The notes under the pieces were generated by a model that did no database searches, had not been told where the DNA came from, and saw nothing but the letters and a program-made list of their open reading frames with translations. DNA of 64,000 nucleotides from Myxococcus eversor (GTDB lineage: Bacteria; Myxococcota; Myxococcia; Myxococcales; Myxococcaceae). The DNA lies in contig NZ_JAAIXY010000014.1 of NCBI RefSeq assembly GCF_010894455.1, positions 124,001-188,000 of the forward strand. Direction: 5' to 3'. Positions 8,995-18,009 of the stretch are shown in pieces; position 1 is the first letter of the stretch, and each line of letters begins with the position of its first letter. The translations under genes and the position numbers were made by a program.

Positions 8995-10518
8995 TCAGGC
9001 TGAACCGTGCGTCTCGGCCAGGGCGCGTCGGTCCACCTTGCCCGCGGAGGTGCGCGGCAAGGCCTCCACGAAGCGCACGGAGCGAGGCGTCTTGTAGCGG
9101 GCCAGGCGGCCATCGCAGAAGGCCAGGAGGACCTCGGCGGTGGGAGAGGTCCCCGCGCGGAGGACGACGAGCGCGCGCGGTGTCTCTCCCCACTTCGCGT
9201 CGGGCACGCCGATGACGGCGACCTCCGCGACGTCGGGGTGGCCGGAGAGGACGCTCTCCACCTCGGAGGGGTAGATGTTCTCTCCCCCGGAGATGATGAG
9301 GTCCTTGCCTCGGCCGACGATGCGGAAGCAGCCGTCGTCGTCACGCAGGGCCAGGTCTCCGGTGCGCAGCCAGCCGTCGGCGAAGGTGCGCGCCGTCTCC
9401 TCGGGCCGGCGCCAGTAGCCGGCGCACACGTGGGGACCGCGCAGGAGCAATTCGCCCACGTCCCCTGGCTGTCGCTCGCCTTCGATGCGCGCTTCCACGT
9501 GGAAGAGCGGCACGCCGACGAAGCCCGGCTTGCGACGCACGTCCGCCGGAGGGAGCCAGAAGTTGTTGGGGCCCGCCTCGGTGAGGCCGTAGCCCGTCTT
9601 GAAGGCGACGCCCCGGGTGAAGAACCGCTCGAACACGGACAGCGGACACGGCGCGCCACCGCTGACGAGCAGCTTGAGCCGCGAGAAGTCCACCGACTCG
9701 AAGCGCACGTGGCGCTGCATCTCGATGAACATGGTGGGCACGCCGAAGACGAGGCTCACCTCGCGCTGGTGGATGAGCTCGAACACCTGCTCCACGTCGA
9801 AGCCCTTGCACACCACGGAGGCGCCGCCCACGTACACCAGGGGCAGCGTGAAGACGTTGAGGCCGCCGGTGTGGAACAGCGGCGCGTTGAGCACGGCCAC
9901 GTCTTCGGACGTCAGGCCCCAGCTCACCACGGTGTTGGCGGCGTTGGCCGTCACGGAGCCGTGGGTGAGGACCGCGGCCTTGGGGACGCCGGTGCTGCCG
10001 CCCGTGTAGCAGAGCATCCACGGCGCATCGGCCTCCAGCTCCAGCGCGGGGAGCGCGGAGGGGGCAGCCGCATTGCGCTCCTCGACGAAGGAGCGCTCAC
10101 CCGGGCCCGCCTCGCCGAGGCCCAGCCAGTGGCGCACGAAGGGGGCGCGGGCGCGCACGGTGTCCACCTGGGCCCGCAGCTCCGGGCCGTACACGAGCAC
10201 GGAGGGCTCCGCGTCCGCGAGGATGCCGACGAGCTCCAAGGCACTGAGGCGCCAGTTGAGCGGCTGGAGGATGGCGCCCAGCTTGGCGCAGGCGAAGAGG
10301 AGGTCCAGCGTCTCCACGCGGTTGTGCGCGAGCACGGCGACGCGGTCCCCGCGCTGGACGCCGAGCACGTGGTGCAGGTACGCGGCGGTGCGCGAGGCGG
10401 CGGCGTTCCACTCGCGATAGGTGATGCGACGGCGCCCGCCCCGGGTGGAGTCGACGAGGGCGGGATGGTCGGGGTCCAGAGCCGCGCGGCGGGCCAGCCA
10501 GTCATGGACGATGGGCAT
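8995..10518 (-). CDS. AMP-dependent acyl-CoA synthetase/ligase
   Basis: A 507-residue soluble adenylate-forming enzyme that would activate a carboxylic acid, probably a fatty acid, to its CoA thioester through an acyl-AMP. Motifs in order: P-loop-like YTGGSTGVPKAA at about residue 170, substrate-pocket region GYGLTEAGPN, ATP-binding motif WLRTGDLALRDDDG, hinge IVGRGKDLIISGGENIYP, and the catalytic Lys in RTSAGKVDRR near the C-terminus. No membrane segment. It stands alone on the minus strand between the protease and the LVIVD lipoprotein. A second enzyme of the same type is encoded at 21728-23281. The acyl substrate is unknown. Confidence 0.92.
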   Translation of the reverse strand: MPIVHDWLARRAALDPDHPALVDSTRGGRRRITYREWNAAASRTAAYLHHVLGVQRGDRVAVLAHNRVETLDLLFACAKLGAILQPLNWRLSALELVGILADAEPSVLVYGPELRAQVDTVRARAPFVRHWLGLGEAGPGERSFVEERNAAAPSALPALELEADAPWMLCYTGGSTGVPKAAVLTHGSVTANAANTVVSWGLTSEDVAVLNAPLFHTGGLNVFTLPLVYVGGASVVCKGFDVEQVFELIHQREVSLVFGVPTMFIEMQRHVRFESVDFSRLKLLVSGGAPCPLSVFERFFTRGVAFKTGYGLTEAGPNNFWLPPADVRRKPGFVGVPLFHVEARIEGERQPGDVGELLLRGPHVCAGYWRRPEETARTFADGWLRTGDLALRDDDGCFRIVGRGKDLIISGGENIYPSEVESVLSGHPDVAEVAVIGVPDAKWGETPRALVVLRAGTSPTAEVLLAFCDGRLARYKTPRSVRFVEALPRTSAGKVDRRALAETHGSA

Positions 10519-10583
10519 GGCCCCGCACGCTAGCCGAGCGCCGGGAAGTGTGCCCGGCGCTCGTCACCCGAACGCTCCCCGGT

Positions 10584-12161
10584 TCACACCTCCGGGAAGA
10601 TGAGCAGACCGCGCTCCGTGTCCACGACATAGACGTAGCCGTCTCCCGGGACACGGATGCCGATGGCGCCGACATAGGGGGACCCGCCGAAGTCCGAGTC
10701 TTTCTCCTGCCAGGTGTTGAAGTAAGCAATCTCCCGGGGCCGCGCGGGTCTGGTCACGTCCAGCACCCGCACGCCGTACTGGTAGTGGGTCAGGTAGAGC
10801 CGGCCGCCGACGAGCTCCATGTTGTGGATGGAGACCTCGGGCGACAGCTTGTACTCGCCGATGAGCGTGGGGTTCTCCGGGTCATTCAGGTTGAGCACGC
10901 GCAGGTGGGCGCCCCAGTTCTCCCCGCCCTCGAAGGCGATGAGGTTGTTGTTCATGTACGCCACGCGCGAGGTGTGGCTGGTCGCGTGCGGCGGCTTGTA
11001 CGCGCCCAGCTTCTTCACGTTCGCCGGGTCCTTCGCATCGAGGATGAGCAGGCCCGCGTTCCAATGACTGACGAAGAGCAGGTGGTTCAGGGAGGTGGCG
11101 TCGTGCGAGTAGGAGATGTCAGCCCCGGTGAAGCTGGGGTCGCTGTAGCTGCCCAGGCGCACCGGCTCCCGCGCGTTCGTCACGTCGTGGATGGTGGTCC
11201 CCACCCTGCCGCTGGCCGACATGGAATACAGCCGGTTGCCCGACACGAAGAGGGTGTGGATGTTGACGCGGTTGCCGTCGGACAGGTCTCGGACGAAGGT
11301 CGGGTTCGCGGGGTCGGTGATGTCGAACACGAGCACGCCCCGGGAGGCGCTGGCGACATAGAGCGCGTCGTCCTTCGCCCACACGCCGTTCCAGTAACCG
11401 TTGCCAGGAATCTGGACGGCCCTCACCAGCCGGGGTGCCGTGCGGACCTTCAGGTCGAAGACGGAGAGGCCACCGGGGCCATTGTCAATGCTGTTGATGG
11501 ACACGACATAGGCATGGCCCTTGGTGACATAGACATCCACGGGTATCCCCATGCGCTCACCGATGGCCGCTTCGCCCAGCAACGTCAGCCCGCCGGAAGA
11601 CTCCGCCTCGCCCGGACGACGACGAACCCGGGCGCCCTCGAACGTGCTCAACAGCGGGGCGTCGGCCCCTGTGCAGCGCAGCTCACAGCCCGTCAGCCGG
11701 TCCGGGCCCTGCGCCGCGCACCCCACTTCCGTGAGGATAGAGGGCCTCCCGTCCGGGAGCGTGAATGTCGACGTCCGGAAATAGGGGTGTCCCCCATGGG
11801 CGGGGTCGGGCTCGAAGTAGAAGTACAGGTTCGTGAAGTACTGGGACACGGGGAGCGCGGCGGTCGCTGCCTCGAGGACGCGCACATTGAAGCTTCCGGA
11901 CGCCAGTCCGTTCAGGCTCGCGAGGTCGCAGCCGGACAGGTCGAAGGCATCCATGGACTCACAGTCTTCGGCGGTGAGAACCGTGGAGCGGAGCGAACAG
12001 GCGGCGAGCGGCTCCGGAGCCCAGTCGGCCGCGTCCTGAATGGGCGCACCCGGTGACAGGTCCACGGGGACCTCCACGACCTCGTAGTCCCGGCTGTTGC
12101 ATGCCCCCAGCGAACCCACGCACATCAACGTCGCGACAACACCGTACGTCCACTTCACCAT
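10584..12161 (-). CDS. LVIVD-repeat (beta-propeller-like) lipoprotein
   Basis: A 525-residue predicted lipoprotein. The signal peptide ends in a lipobox (VGSLGACNS, Cys at about residue 20). The first 180 residues are unassigned and Cys-containing. From about 190 onward come repeated blades of the LVIVD type: VYVTKGHAYVVSINS, GVLVFDITDPANPTFVRD, LRVLNLNDPENPTLIGEY, GVRVLDVTRPARPREIAYF. The family is thought to form a surface beta-propeller; its molecular role is poorly defined. The start at 12161 is chosen because the signal peptide begins there; the upstream extension lacks sense. No operon partner is evident. Confidence 0.85.
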   Translation of the reverse strand: MVKWTYGVVATLMCVGSLGACNSRDYEVVEVPVDLSPGAPIQDAADWAPEPLAACSLRSTVLTAEDCESMDAFDLSGCDLASLNGLASGSFNVRVLEAATAALPVSQYFTNLYFYFEPDPAHGGHPYFRTSTFTLPDGRPSILTEVGCAAQGPDRLTGCELRCTGADAPLLSTFEGARVRRRPGEAESSGGLTLLGEAAIGERMGIPVDVYVTKGHAYVVSINSIDNGPGGLSVFDLKVRTAPRLVRAVQIPGNGYWNGVWAKDDALYVASASRGVLVFDITDPANPTFVRDLSDGNRVNIHTLFVSGNRLYSMSASGRVGTTIHDVTNAREPVRLGSYSDPSFTGADISYSHDATSLNHLLFVSHWNAGLLILDAKDPANVKKLGAYKPPHATSHTSRVAYMNNNLIAFEGGENWGAHLRVLNLNDPENPTLIGEYKLSPEVSIHNMELVGGRLYLTHYQYGVRVLDVTRPARPREIAYFNTWQEKDSDFGGSPYVGAIGIRVPGDGYVYVVDTERGLLIFPEV

Positions 12162-12419
12162 GACAGCCCCCGGGGATGGGGCCAGCGAGACCTGGAGGCA
12201 CGAGCAAAGGAAGACAGCCGGCCCGGATAATCGCGAACGAAGTGGGGCCCTATCCATATCGTGGCAAACAGGGCGGCGTTCAATCCAAGACATCAAGGCC
12301 GGGACACGGGAGCAGGGGCTCCGGACGCTGCCCTGCCTTGAACACTTGAAGCCCGCGAGGTAGAGAACGACCCCTCATCTCCGCAGGGGGCGGGGAGCCA
12401 CGGCGGGGACACCTTCTTC

Positions 12420-14078
12420 ATGCACAATCGCGGCGCCGAGAAGGAATACCTCCAAGACGGACTGCGCAGCGGCCTCAAGCTCGACGCGCGCTTCGACGCC
12501 CTGACGCCCCACCTCCACGTGGCGTGGATTGCCTGGGACAGCGGCTTCCGCGGCTCGGGCCTGCGCGTCGGCGACCGGGTCATCGCCATCGACGGTCAGC
12601 CCGTCGTCAAGCCACCCGACCAGACCACCGCGCAGCGCACGGTGCCCTTCCTTCTGGGCCAGTACGCCGAGGACCAGACCTGGGCCAAACAGGGGCGCAA
12701 GGAGGGTGACAAGGTCCAGGTGCGAATCGCTCGCCGGCGCGAGCCCGGCGAAGGCTGGGAGGAGCACGAGTTCAGCGGCACCCTGCTCCGCGAACGCACC
12801 TGGGGCATCGCCGACACGACGCGGCGGATCCTCGGCCCGGGCGGACCCGAGAGCATGGGTCGCGATGGCTTCGACGAAGCCTGGATGTCGTGGCTCGAGA
12901 AGCGCGTCTTCGACTGGGAGCGCCTGCTCGACAGCACCTTCGGCGCCTGGCGCACCTCGCGGGGGACGCGCGCTGAGCTCGCGAACCACCTCGGACACAA
13001 GGCCCGGGTCGACTCCCTCGTCGAGCATCACCCCGGCCCCTTCGCGTCGGCGATGCGCGAGGACTGGGAGACGGTGCGCGCCTGTCTCGAAGGAGACCTC
13101 GTCACGCTCCCGGCGGATGCGCTGGAGTTCCGCACCCGGGGCGAGGAGCAGGTGAAGGCCATCGGCCTCCAGGCCGCTGCGTCCTGGAAGGCCCTGCTGG
13201 CGGCCCGTGCTGGAGAGACCCTCAGCGCCTTCCCTACCGTCGACCCCTTCCGTGGCGACCGCTCGGCATTGACGGGCAAGCTGGTCTCGCTGCCGACGGT
13301 GACGCAGCGCGAGTGGCTGGTCGACATGGGCAAGGGCTACCTGGCCTGGAACCAGTCGGGCGCGTGGGTCTTCTGCCCCGTCGACAGCCCGGCCATGAAG
13401 AAGGTCTTCACCGCCATGCAGCGCTATCAGCGGCGCGTGGCACCCTCGGTGCGAATCGACATCGCCCTGCTCGGCCGCATCCTGCCTGACCCGCGCCTGC
13501 TCGCGGGCTCCGGGCGCACCGCCGCGGGCCTGGAGGTGGAGCCCGTCGCAGCGCTGGTCGGCGGCGTGGTCTGCGTCGATGCCAGCGATTCGAGCGAGGG
13601 CGGACCGCGCTTCGCAGGAGAGGAGACGCTCAGCCAGGAGACCTCCGGGGCCCCGGCCGATGACGCGGGCCCGCGCGAGGTCATCACCGCCATGATTTCG
13701 GCCGTGAAGCGCGGCGACCAGGAGACGTGGAACGGCCTCTTCGCCGACTGGCGCGCCGTGCCCGACTCCAACCGGCCCATCTACTACCCGGTCTGGACCT
13801 GGAACGGCCGCGACAGCGAGTGGGTGCGCTCGCGGCAACTCCTGCTCAACAAGGTGCTCGACGCGCGGGTGCGCTGGAGCAGCGAGTCACGGGTCGTCAT
13901 CCAAGGCGACGAGGCCCCGGGCCTGCCGCGCATCGAGGAGGTCGAGCTGGAGGTGGACCACGTCGGCCTCTTCGAGGGCCAGACGAGGACCTTCAATTCG
14001 GTCGAGGTGCGGCGGAAATGGACGGTCCAACGCCGCAACGGTGGCCCCTGGCGCATCACCAGCGAGCAGAGCCTGTAA
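12420..14078 (+). CDS. Hypothetical protein with N-terminal PDZ-like region
   Basis: A 552-residue protein I do not recognise as a whole. Residues 28-68 (SGFRGSGLRVGDRVIAIDGQPVV, abbreviated by position 41-63) have the carboxylate-loop/GDRV pattern of a PDZ domain. The central part is mixed alpha/beta and Trp-rich. The last 120 residues, from about 430 (REVITAMISAVKRGDQETWNGLF), resemble the opening of an NTF2/SnoaL-like domain. There is no signal peptide. Its stop is 10 bases before the ATG of the next gene, whose ribosome site overlaps the end, so the pair is an operon. No enzyme motif is visible. The start codon has only a weak ribosome site and could be slightly off. Confidence 0.75.
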   Translation: MHNRGAEKEYLQDGLRSGLKLDARFDALTPHLHVAWIAWDSGFRGSGLRVGDRVIAIDGQPVVKPPDQTTAQRTVPFLLGQYAEDQTWAKQGRKEGDKVQVRIARRREPGEGWEEHEFSGTLLRERTWGIADTTRRILGPGGPESMGRDGFDEAWMSWLEKRVFDWERLLDSTFGAWRTSRGTRAELANHLGHKARVDSLVEHHPGPFASAMREDWETVRACLEGDLVTLPADALEFRTRGEEQVKAIGLQAAASWKALLAARAGETLSAFPTVDPFRGDRSALTGKLVSLPTVTQREWLVDMGKGYLAWNQSGAWVFCPVDSPAMKKVFTAMQRYQRRVAPSVRIDIALLGRILPDPRLLAGSGRTAAGLEVEPVAALVGGVVCVDASDSSEGGPRFAGEETLSQETSGAPADDAGPREVITAMISAVKRGDQETWNGLFADWRAVPDSNRPIYYPVWTWNGRDSEWVRSRQLLLNKVLDARVRWSSESRVVIQGDEAPGLPRIEEVELEVDHVGLFEGQTRTFNSVEVRRKWTVQRRNGGPWRITSEQSL

Positions 14079-14088
14079 GGAGCATTCC

Positions 14089-15513
14089 ATGGGCTGGTAC
14101 TCAAGCCGCGTCTCGGAACTCAACGAACGACTGACCCGCGCCTCCGAGGGCGCCGCCGACCCGGTGAAGCGCGCCCTGAGCGACGCCATCGTGAAAGTGG
14201 GCAACATGGCCGACCAGGCCCTCACCGCCATGCTCGACGCCAGTGAGCGCACCAGCGCGGGCAACCTGGGGACTCAGCGCAAGTGGCAGGAGCGCTGTGC
14301 CACGGCCACGGCCGACATCAGCCGCGCCTTTGGCGATGCCGCCAAGGACAACATGCTGACGCCCGCGCTCCAGCTCTTCTGGTACCAGGCGCTGGAGCAC
14401 GAGATGGCCTTCTTCGACTCGCTGGCCAAGGTGCAGACGCCCCAGCTCCACGACGACCTGCTGGTCCATCAGGACCTGCTCAACAAGATGCTCGGCGAGC
14501 TGTGGGACAAGTGGACCTTCCTGCTGTCCAAGGACGTCGTCTTCGAGAACGACCAGCGTCAGGTGGTGCAGCAGGTCTCACGGATGGCGCAGTCCATCAT
14601 CGACGAGCTCGCCCCGGGCGTGCTCAAGCGCGCCAGCGAGGGCGTCTCGCGCGCCACCGCGAAGTCGCTCGGCGTGGCGCTCAAGCTCGACGACAAGTTC
14701 CTGGCCGGCAAGGGCGTGGACGTGGCCAAGCTCGTCGCCTCGATTTTCGATGTCGACATCCCCGACGAAATCAGCCGCGACCTGCTGGACGCGGTGCAGG
14801 GGGGCTCCGAAATCTACCAGGTGCAGAAGGGCCACTACCGCAACCTGGTGGCGACCTACCAGAGCCTGGTGCAGGCGGAGAAGGGCAGCGTCCTGCTGCT
14901 CTTCAATTCGACGCGGGCGGAGGTCGACACGTACCGCGACAAGAATGACCTGGGGAAGGCCAAGGTCATCCTCGACCAGGCCAAGGGGTATCTCTCCGAC
15001 TGGGCTTCACGCGTGCCCAGCTCGGCCCAGAAGAGCGAGGCCGCGAGCTTCAAGGACAAGGTCTGCTCGGCCATCGACACCGACTGGCGGCTCACCGAGG
15101 AGCTGGACGGCAAGTTCCGCGACAAGTTCAAAGGCATCTTCGTGCAGTCCCTGGGCAGCGAGACCATCGAGCAGCTCGCGGAGTCCTATCTCTTCCGCCA
15201 GCACATCGAGGAAATCACTCGCAAGGACGCCGCCGGCAAGCTCAAGGCGTTGCCGGGCCTCATCCAGAGCGAGGTCGACAGCGCGCTCGACAAGGGCCTG
15301 CGTCCCCTCGACGACCTGGTCAACCGCGTCCCGGAAGAGGTGCGCGAGCTGGCCCGATTGAAGAACCAGCAGTTCAAGGACCACGTGCGCGCCAGACTCA
15401 AGGAGCGCATCCAGGCGATTCTCCCGGCCATCCTGGAGCTGGCCGCGTTCTGGGACCCCAGCAACCTCTCGAGGGACTTCAGCCGCGAGGAGCTGGAGAA
15501 GGCCCTGCGTTGA
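14089..15513 (+). CDS. Hypothetical all-helical protein
   Basis: A 474-residue protein with no recognised domain. It is almost entirely predicted helix, charged and rich in Lys/Asp/Glu/Leu, with long amphipathic stretches (residues 1-80 and about 240-420). It has no signal peptide and no clear membrane helix, although residues 170-240 include a mildly hydrophobic segment (GVALKLDDKFLAGKGVDVAK). The ATG follows a TAAGGAGC ribosome site that overlaps the 3' end of the upstream PDZ-like gene, so both are probably made together. It could be a scaffold or a membrane-interacting coiled-coil protein; nothing in the sequence decides this. Confidence 0.75.
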   Translation: MGWYSSRVSELNERLTRASEGAADPVKRALSDAIVKVGNMADQALTAMLDASERTSAGNLGTQRKWQERCATATADISRAFGDAAKDNMLTPALQLFWYQALEHEMAFFDSLAKVQTPQLHDDLLVHQDLLNKMLGELWDKWTFLLSKDVVFENDQRQVVQQVSRMAQSIIDELAPGVLKRASEGVSRATAKSLGVALKLDDKFLAGKGVDVAKLVASIFDVDIPDEISRDLLDAVQGGSEIYQVQKGHYRNLVATYQSLVQAEKGSVLLLFNSTRAEVDTYRDKNDLGKAKVILDQAKGYLSDWASRVPSSAQKSEAASFKDKVCSAIDTDWRLTEELDGKFRDKFKGIFVQSLGSETIEQLAESYLFRQHIEEITRKDAAGKLKALPGLIQSEVDSALDKGLRPLDDLVNRVPEEVRELARLKNQQFKDHVRARLKERIQAILPAILELAAFWDPSNLSRDFSREELEKALR

Positions 15514-15541
15514 AGTGAAGCGCGGAATCATCCACCCGCGC

Positions 15542-16579
15542 TCACGGCACCAGCACCAGCTTGCCCACCGTCGTCCCGGACTCCAGCGCCTTGTGCGCCT
15601 CCGCGACGGAGTCCAACGGGAACTTCGTCACCTGCGGCGACACCACCTTCCCCTCCTCCACCCAGGCCAGCAGCCGCGCCATGCTGTCCTCCAGCACGAA
15701 GCGCTGCTCGAACAGGTACGACAGGTTGAAGGCCAGCACGCTCATGTTGTCGTTCGTCAGCGTCAGCGGGTCGAAGCGCGGCGTCCGCATCCAATCCCAC
15801 GCAAGCTTGGCGTAGTTCGGCCGCCCGCCCGTGCGCGGCAGCATCGAATGAAACCCGTAGATGACCAGCTTCCCCGGTGACGCGAGGTGCCGGTAGCTGT
15901 CGCGTAGTGTCGACGGCCCGTTCGCGTCCAGCACCACCTCGTAGCCCTTCGGCGACGCCGCCTCCGCCGCCTTCCACAAGTCCTCGCGGCTCTTGTCGAT
16001 GACCACGTCCGCGCCCAACGCGCGCGCCGCCGCCACCTTGTGCGTCCCACCCACCACACCCACCATCCGACACCCGGCGATGCGCCCCAACTGCAACAGC
16101 GCGCTGCCCACCCCGCCCGCCGCCGAGTGCACCAGCACGTTCGTCCCCGGCCTCGGATGCGCCAGCTCGAACAGCGCGTAGTACGCCGTCAGGAACACCG
16201 CCGGAAATCCCGCCGCCTGCTCCATCGTCAGCTTCGACGGCAGCGCGAACACCTGATGCCGAGGCACCGCCACGTGCGTCGCGTACCCGCCGAACCGCGT
16301 CACCCCGAACACCCGTGCTCCAGGCGCCAGGTCCTCCACCCCCGCACCCACCGACTGCACCGTGCCCGCGAACTCGAAGCCGGGGGTAATCGGCCACCCC
16401 ACATACTCCTTCGCGGAGGCGTACAGGCCCATGCGGATGACGCAGTCCGCATAGTTCACCCCGATGGCCTCGGTGGCCACCACCACCTCCCCGGGCCCAG
16501 GTGAAAGCTGATTCAGGTTTTCAAGTCGGAGTTGCTCGTACCCACCGGCTTTCGGGATGACGACCTTGCGTGCGCTCAT
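15542..16579 (-). CDS. MDR-superfamily zinc-type/quinone oxidoreductase
   Basis: A 345-residue NAD(P)H-dependent medium-chain reductase of the quinone-oxidoreductase/VAT-1-like branch. The N-terminal GroES-like domain includes GEVVVATEAIGVNYADCVIR and GFEFAGTVQSVGAGV. The Rossmann domain carries the nucleotide-binding motif VHSAAGGVGSALLQLG at about residue 150. The structural zinc cysteines of true alcohol dehydrogenases are absent, as is usual for quinone reductases. The start at 16579 (MSARKVVIPKAGGYEQL) matches the family N-terminus. It is monocistronic and convergent with the helical-protein gene. The physiological substrate is unknown. Confidence 0.92.
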   Translation of the reverse strand: MSARKVVIPKAGGYEQLRLENLNQLSPGPGEVVVATEAIGVNYADCVIRMGLYASAKEYVGWPITPGFEFAGTVQSVGAGVEDLAPGARVFGVTRFGGYATHVAVPRHQVFALPSKLTMEQAAGFPAVFLTAYYALFELAHPRPGTNVLVHSAAGGVGSALLQLGRIAGCRMVGVVGGTHKVAAARALGADVVIDKSREDLWKAAEAASPKGYEVVLDANGPSTLRDSYRHLASPGKLVIYGFHSMLPRTGGRPNYAKLAWDWMRTPRFDPLTLTNDNMSVLAFNLSYLFEQRFVLEDSMARLLAWVEEGKVVSPQVTKFPLDSVAEAHKALESGTTVGKLVLVP

Positions 16580-16731
16580 GTCCCCGTGAGTATCACGCGA
16601 CGCAGCGCGACAACGTGCGTGCACGTCCACACGACGGACGACTCGCGCGCGCGATGTCTCTACACTGTGTCTCGCGCTCGATGACTTTCATTGGTCCGGG
16701 CGCGCATCCCCCACAACAGAAGGAGTCCTCC

Positions 16732-17754
16732 ATGCGATTGCGGCATTCGCTGTTCCTCATGGCCCCCCTGCTCGTCGGCGCCCTCACTGGCTGCGGACCT
16801 GAGCAAGAGGAGCCCCTCGCGCCCGAAGCCCCCGCCACCGAGCAGCTCGGCACGAATGAGGCCGCCGCTGTCTCCACCGCGGGCCTCACTCCGCACTTCC
16901 GCCAGTGGCTCACCTCCAACGGCTACAGCAGCTACGACTTCCCCCGCGCCGACCTCGTCGGAGGCAGCTTCGGCGGAAAGGCGAGCGCCACCGACACCGT
17001 GGTGAACACGCCCGTCATCTTCATCCACGGCAACTCCGACAAGGCCGTGGGCACTGGCACCGCGGGCCAGTCGGGTTGGAATGCATCCATCGAGTACTTC
17101 CTCGCCAATGGATACAAGCCGAGCGAGCTGTACGCGACGACGTGGGGCCCCGCGGACATCATGCAGACCGCGGTGCAGTACCACTCGAAGACGAACGTCA
17201 TGAAGGTGCGCAAGTTCATCGAGGCGGTGAAGGCGTACACCGGCGCGACGAAGGTGGACATCGTCACCCACTCCATGGGCGTGACGCTCGCGCGCAAGGC
17301 CATCCTCGGCGGCACGGCGAACGACTCGGCCAACGGCGGCTCGTACAACGTCGGCTCGGCGCTCACCAGCTCGGTGGACACCTTCGTCGGCATCGCCGGC
17401 GCGAACCTGGGCCTCACGTCCTGCTACCAGACGGGCCCGTCGACTCCGACGTGCGGCTCCACCAACGGCCTGTATCCGGGCTACCTCTACTTCGGCCTGG
17501 TGATGGGGCGCTCCGCGTACCTGGACAACCTCCGCTCCTCGAGCGGCTACGAGGGCGCCTACCGCTACAGCATCTACTCGACGGCCGATGAAATCGTCGG
17601 TTACGGCGGCATCGTGTACGGCGAGTACACCTCCCGCATCCCCGGTCAGAATGGCGAGAAGGTCTACTCGGCCTATCCCTACGGGCACTTCAACTCGAAG
17701 GACCTGACGGCGGCGGTGCAGTACAGCATGGTGCGCAACCACACCATTCCGTAA
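16732..17754 (+). CDS. Secreted class-2-type lipase (lipoprotein)
   Basis: A 340-residue alpha/beta hydrolase. The signal peptide ends in a lipobox (VGALTGCGP, Cys near residue 22), predicting a membrane-anchored or surface lipoprotein. After an acidic Pro-rich linker come the strand and oxyanion loop VIFIHGNSD, the nucleophile elbow THSMGVTLAR (Ser near residue 183), and candidate Asp (STADEIVGYG) and His (YPYGHFNS) residues. The spacing and the TWGPADIMQ segment fit the lipase class 2/EstA family, which acts on acylglycerols or esters. An AGAAGGAG ribosome site precedes the ATG. Downstream is an 8-bp hairpin at 17770-17804 that could end the transcript. Confidence 0.9.
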   Translation: MRLRHSLFLMAPLLVGALTGCGPEQEEPLAPEAPATEQLGTNEAAAVSTAGLTPHFRQWLTSNGYSSYDFPRADLVGGSFGGKASATDTVVNTPVIFIHGNSDKAVGTGTAGQSGWNASIEYFLANGYKPSELYATTWGPADIMQTAVQYHSKTNVMKVRKFIEAVKAYTGATKVDIVTHSMGVTLARKAILGGTANDSANGGSYNVGSALTSSVDTFVGIAGANLGLTSCYQTGPSTPTCGSTNGLYPGYLYFGLVMGRSAYLDNLRSSSGYEGAYRYSIYSTADEIVGYGGIVYGEYTSRIPGQNGEKVYSAYPYGHFNSKDLTAAVQYSMVRNHTIP

Positions 17755-17769
17755 GGCACGCGCACCGGG

Positions 17770-17804
17770 CTCCCGGCACGCCGAAGTCCAGGCGCAGCCG
17801 GGAG
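17770..17804 (+). terminator. Possible terminator hairpin after the lipase gene
   Basis: CTCCCGGC at 17770-17777 pairs perfectly with GCCGGGAG at 17797-17804 across a 19-base loop, 15 bases after the lipase stop codon. No T-tract follows, so the assignment is tentative. Confidence 0.35.
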
Positions 17805-18009
17805 TCTCAGGACGGTTCGATTCACGAAGGGCGGGAAGCACCTCGTCCTTCCACAGCACCGTGACAGCGAGCTTCCGGCACCTTCTTCACGGGAGGCACC
17901 GGACGACGGCCCATCCACGCCGTGGGGGAGTGGATGCGGCCGTCCTCGCGTCACGGGCTGGACGCACTCGTGCCGCCACATCCCACCGGGGACGCGGCGG
18001 CACCAGCAC

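Noticed and set aside
7109..9097. Long plus-strand open frame of 662 codons
   Set aside because: It is antisense to the secreted protease gene, which has a full catalytic triad and signal peptide; the translation is His/Arg/Ala-rich, typical of a shadow frame in G+C-rich DNA.
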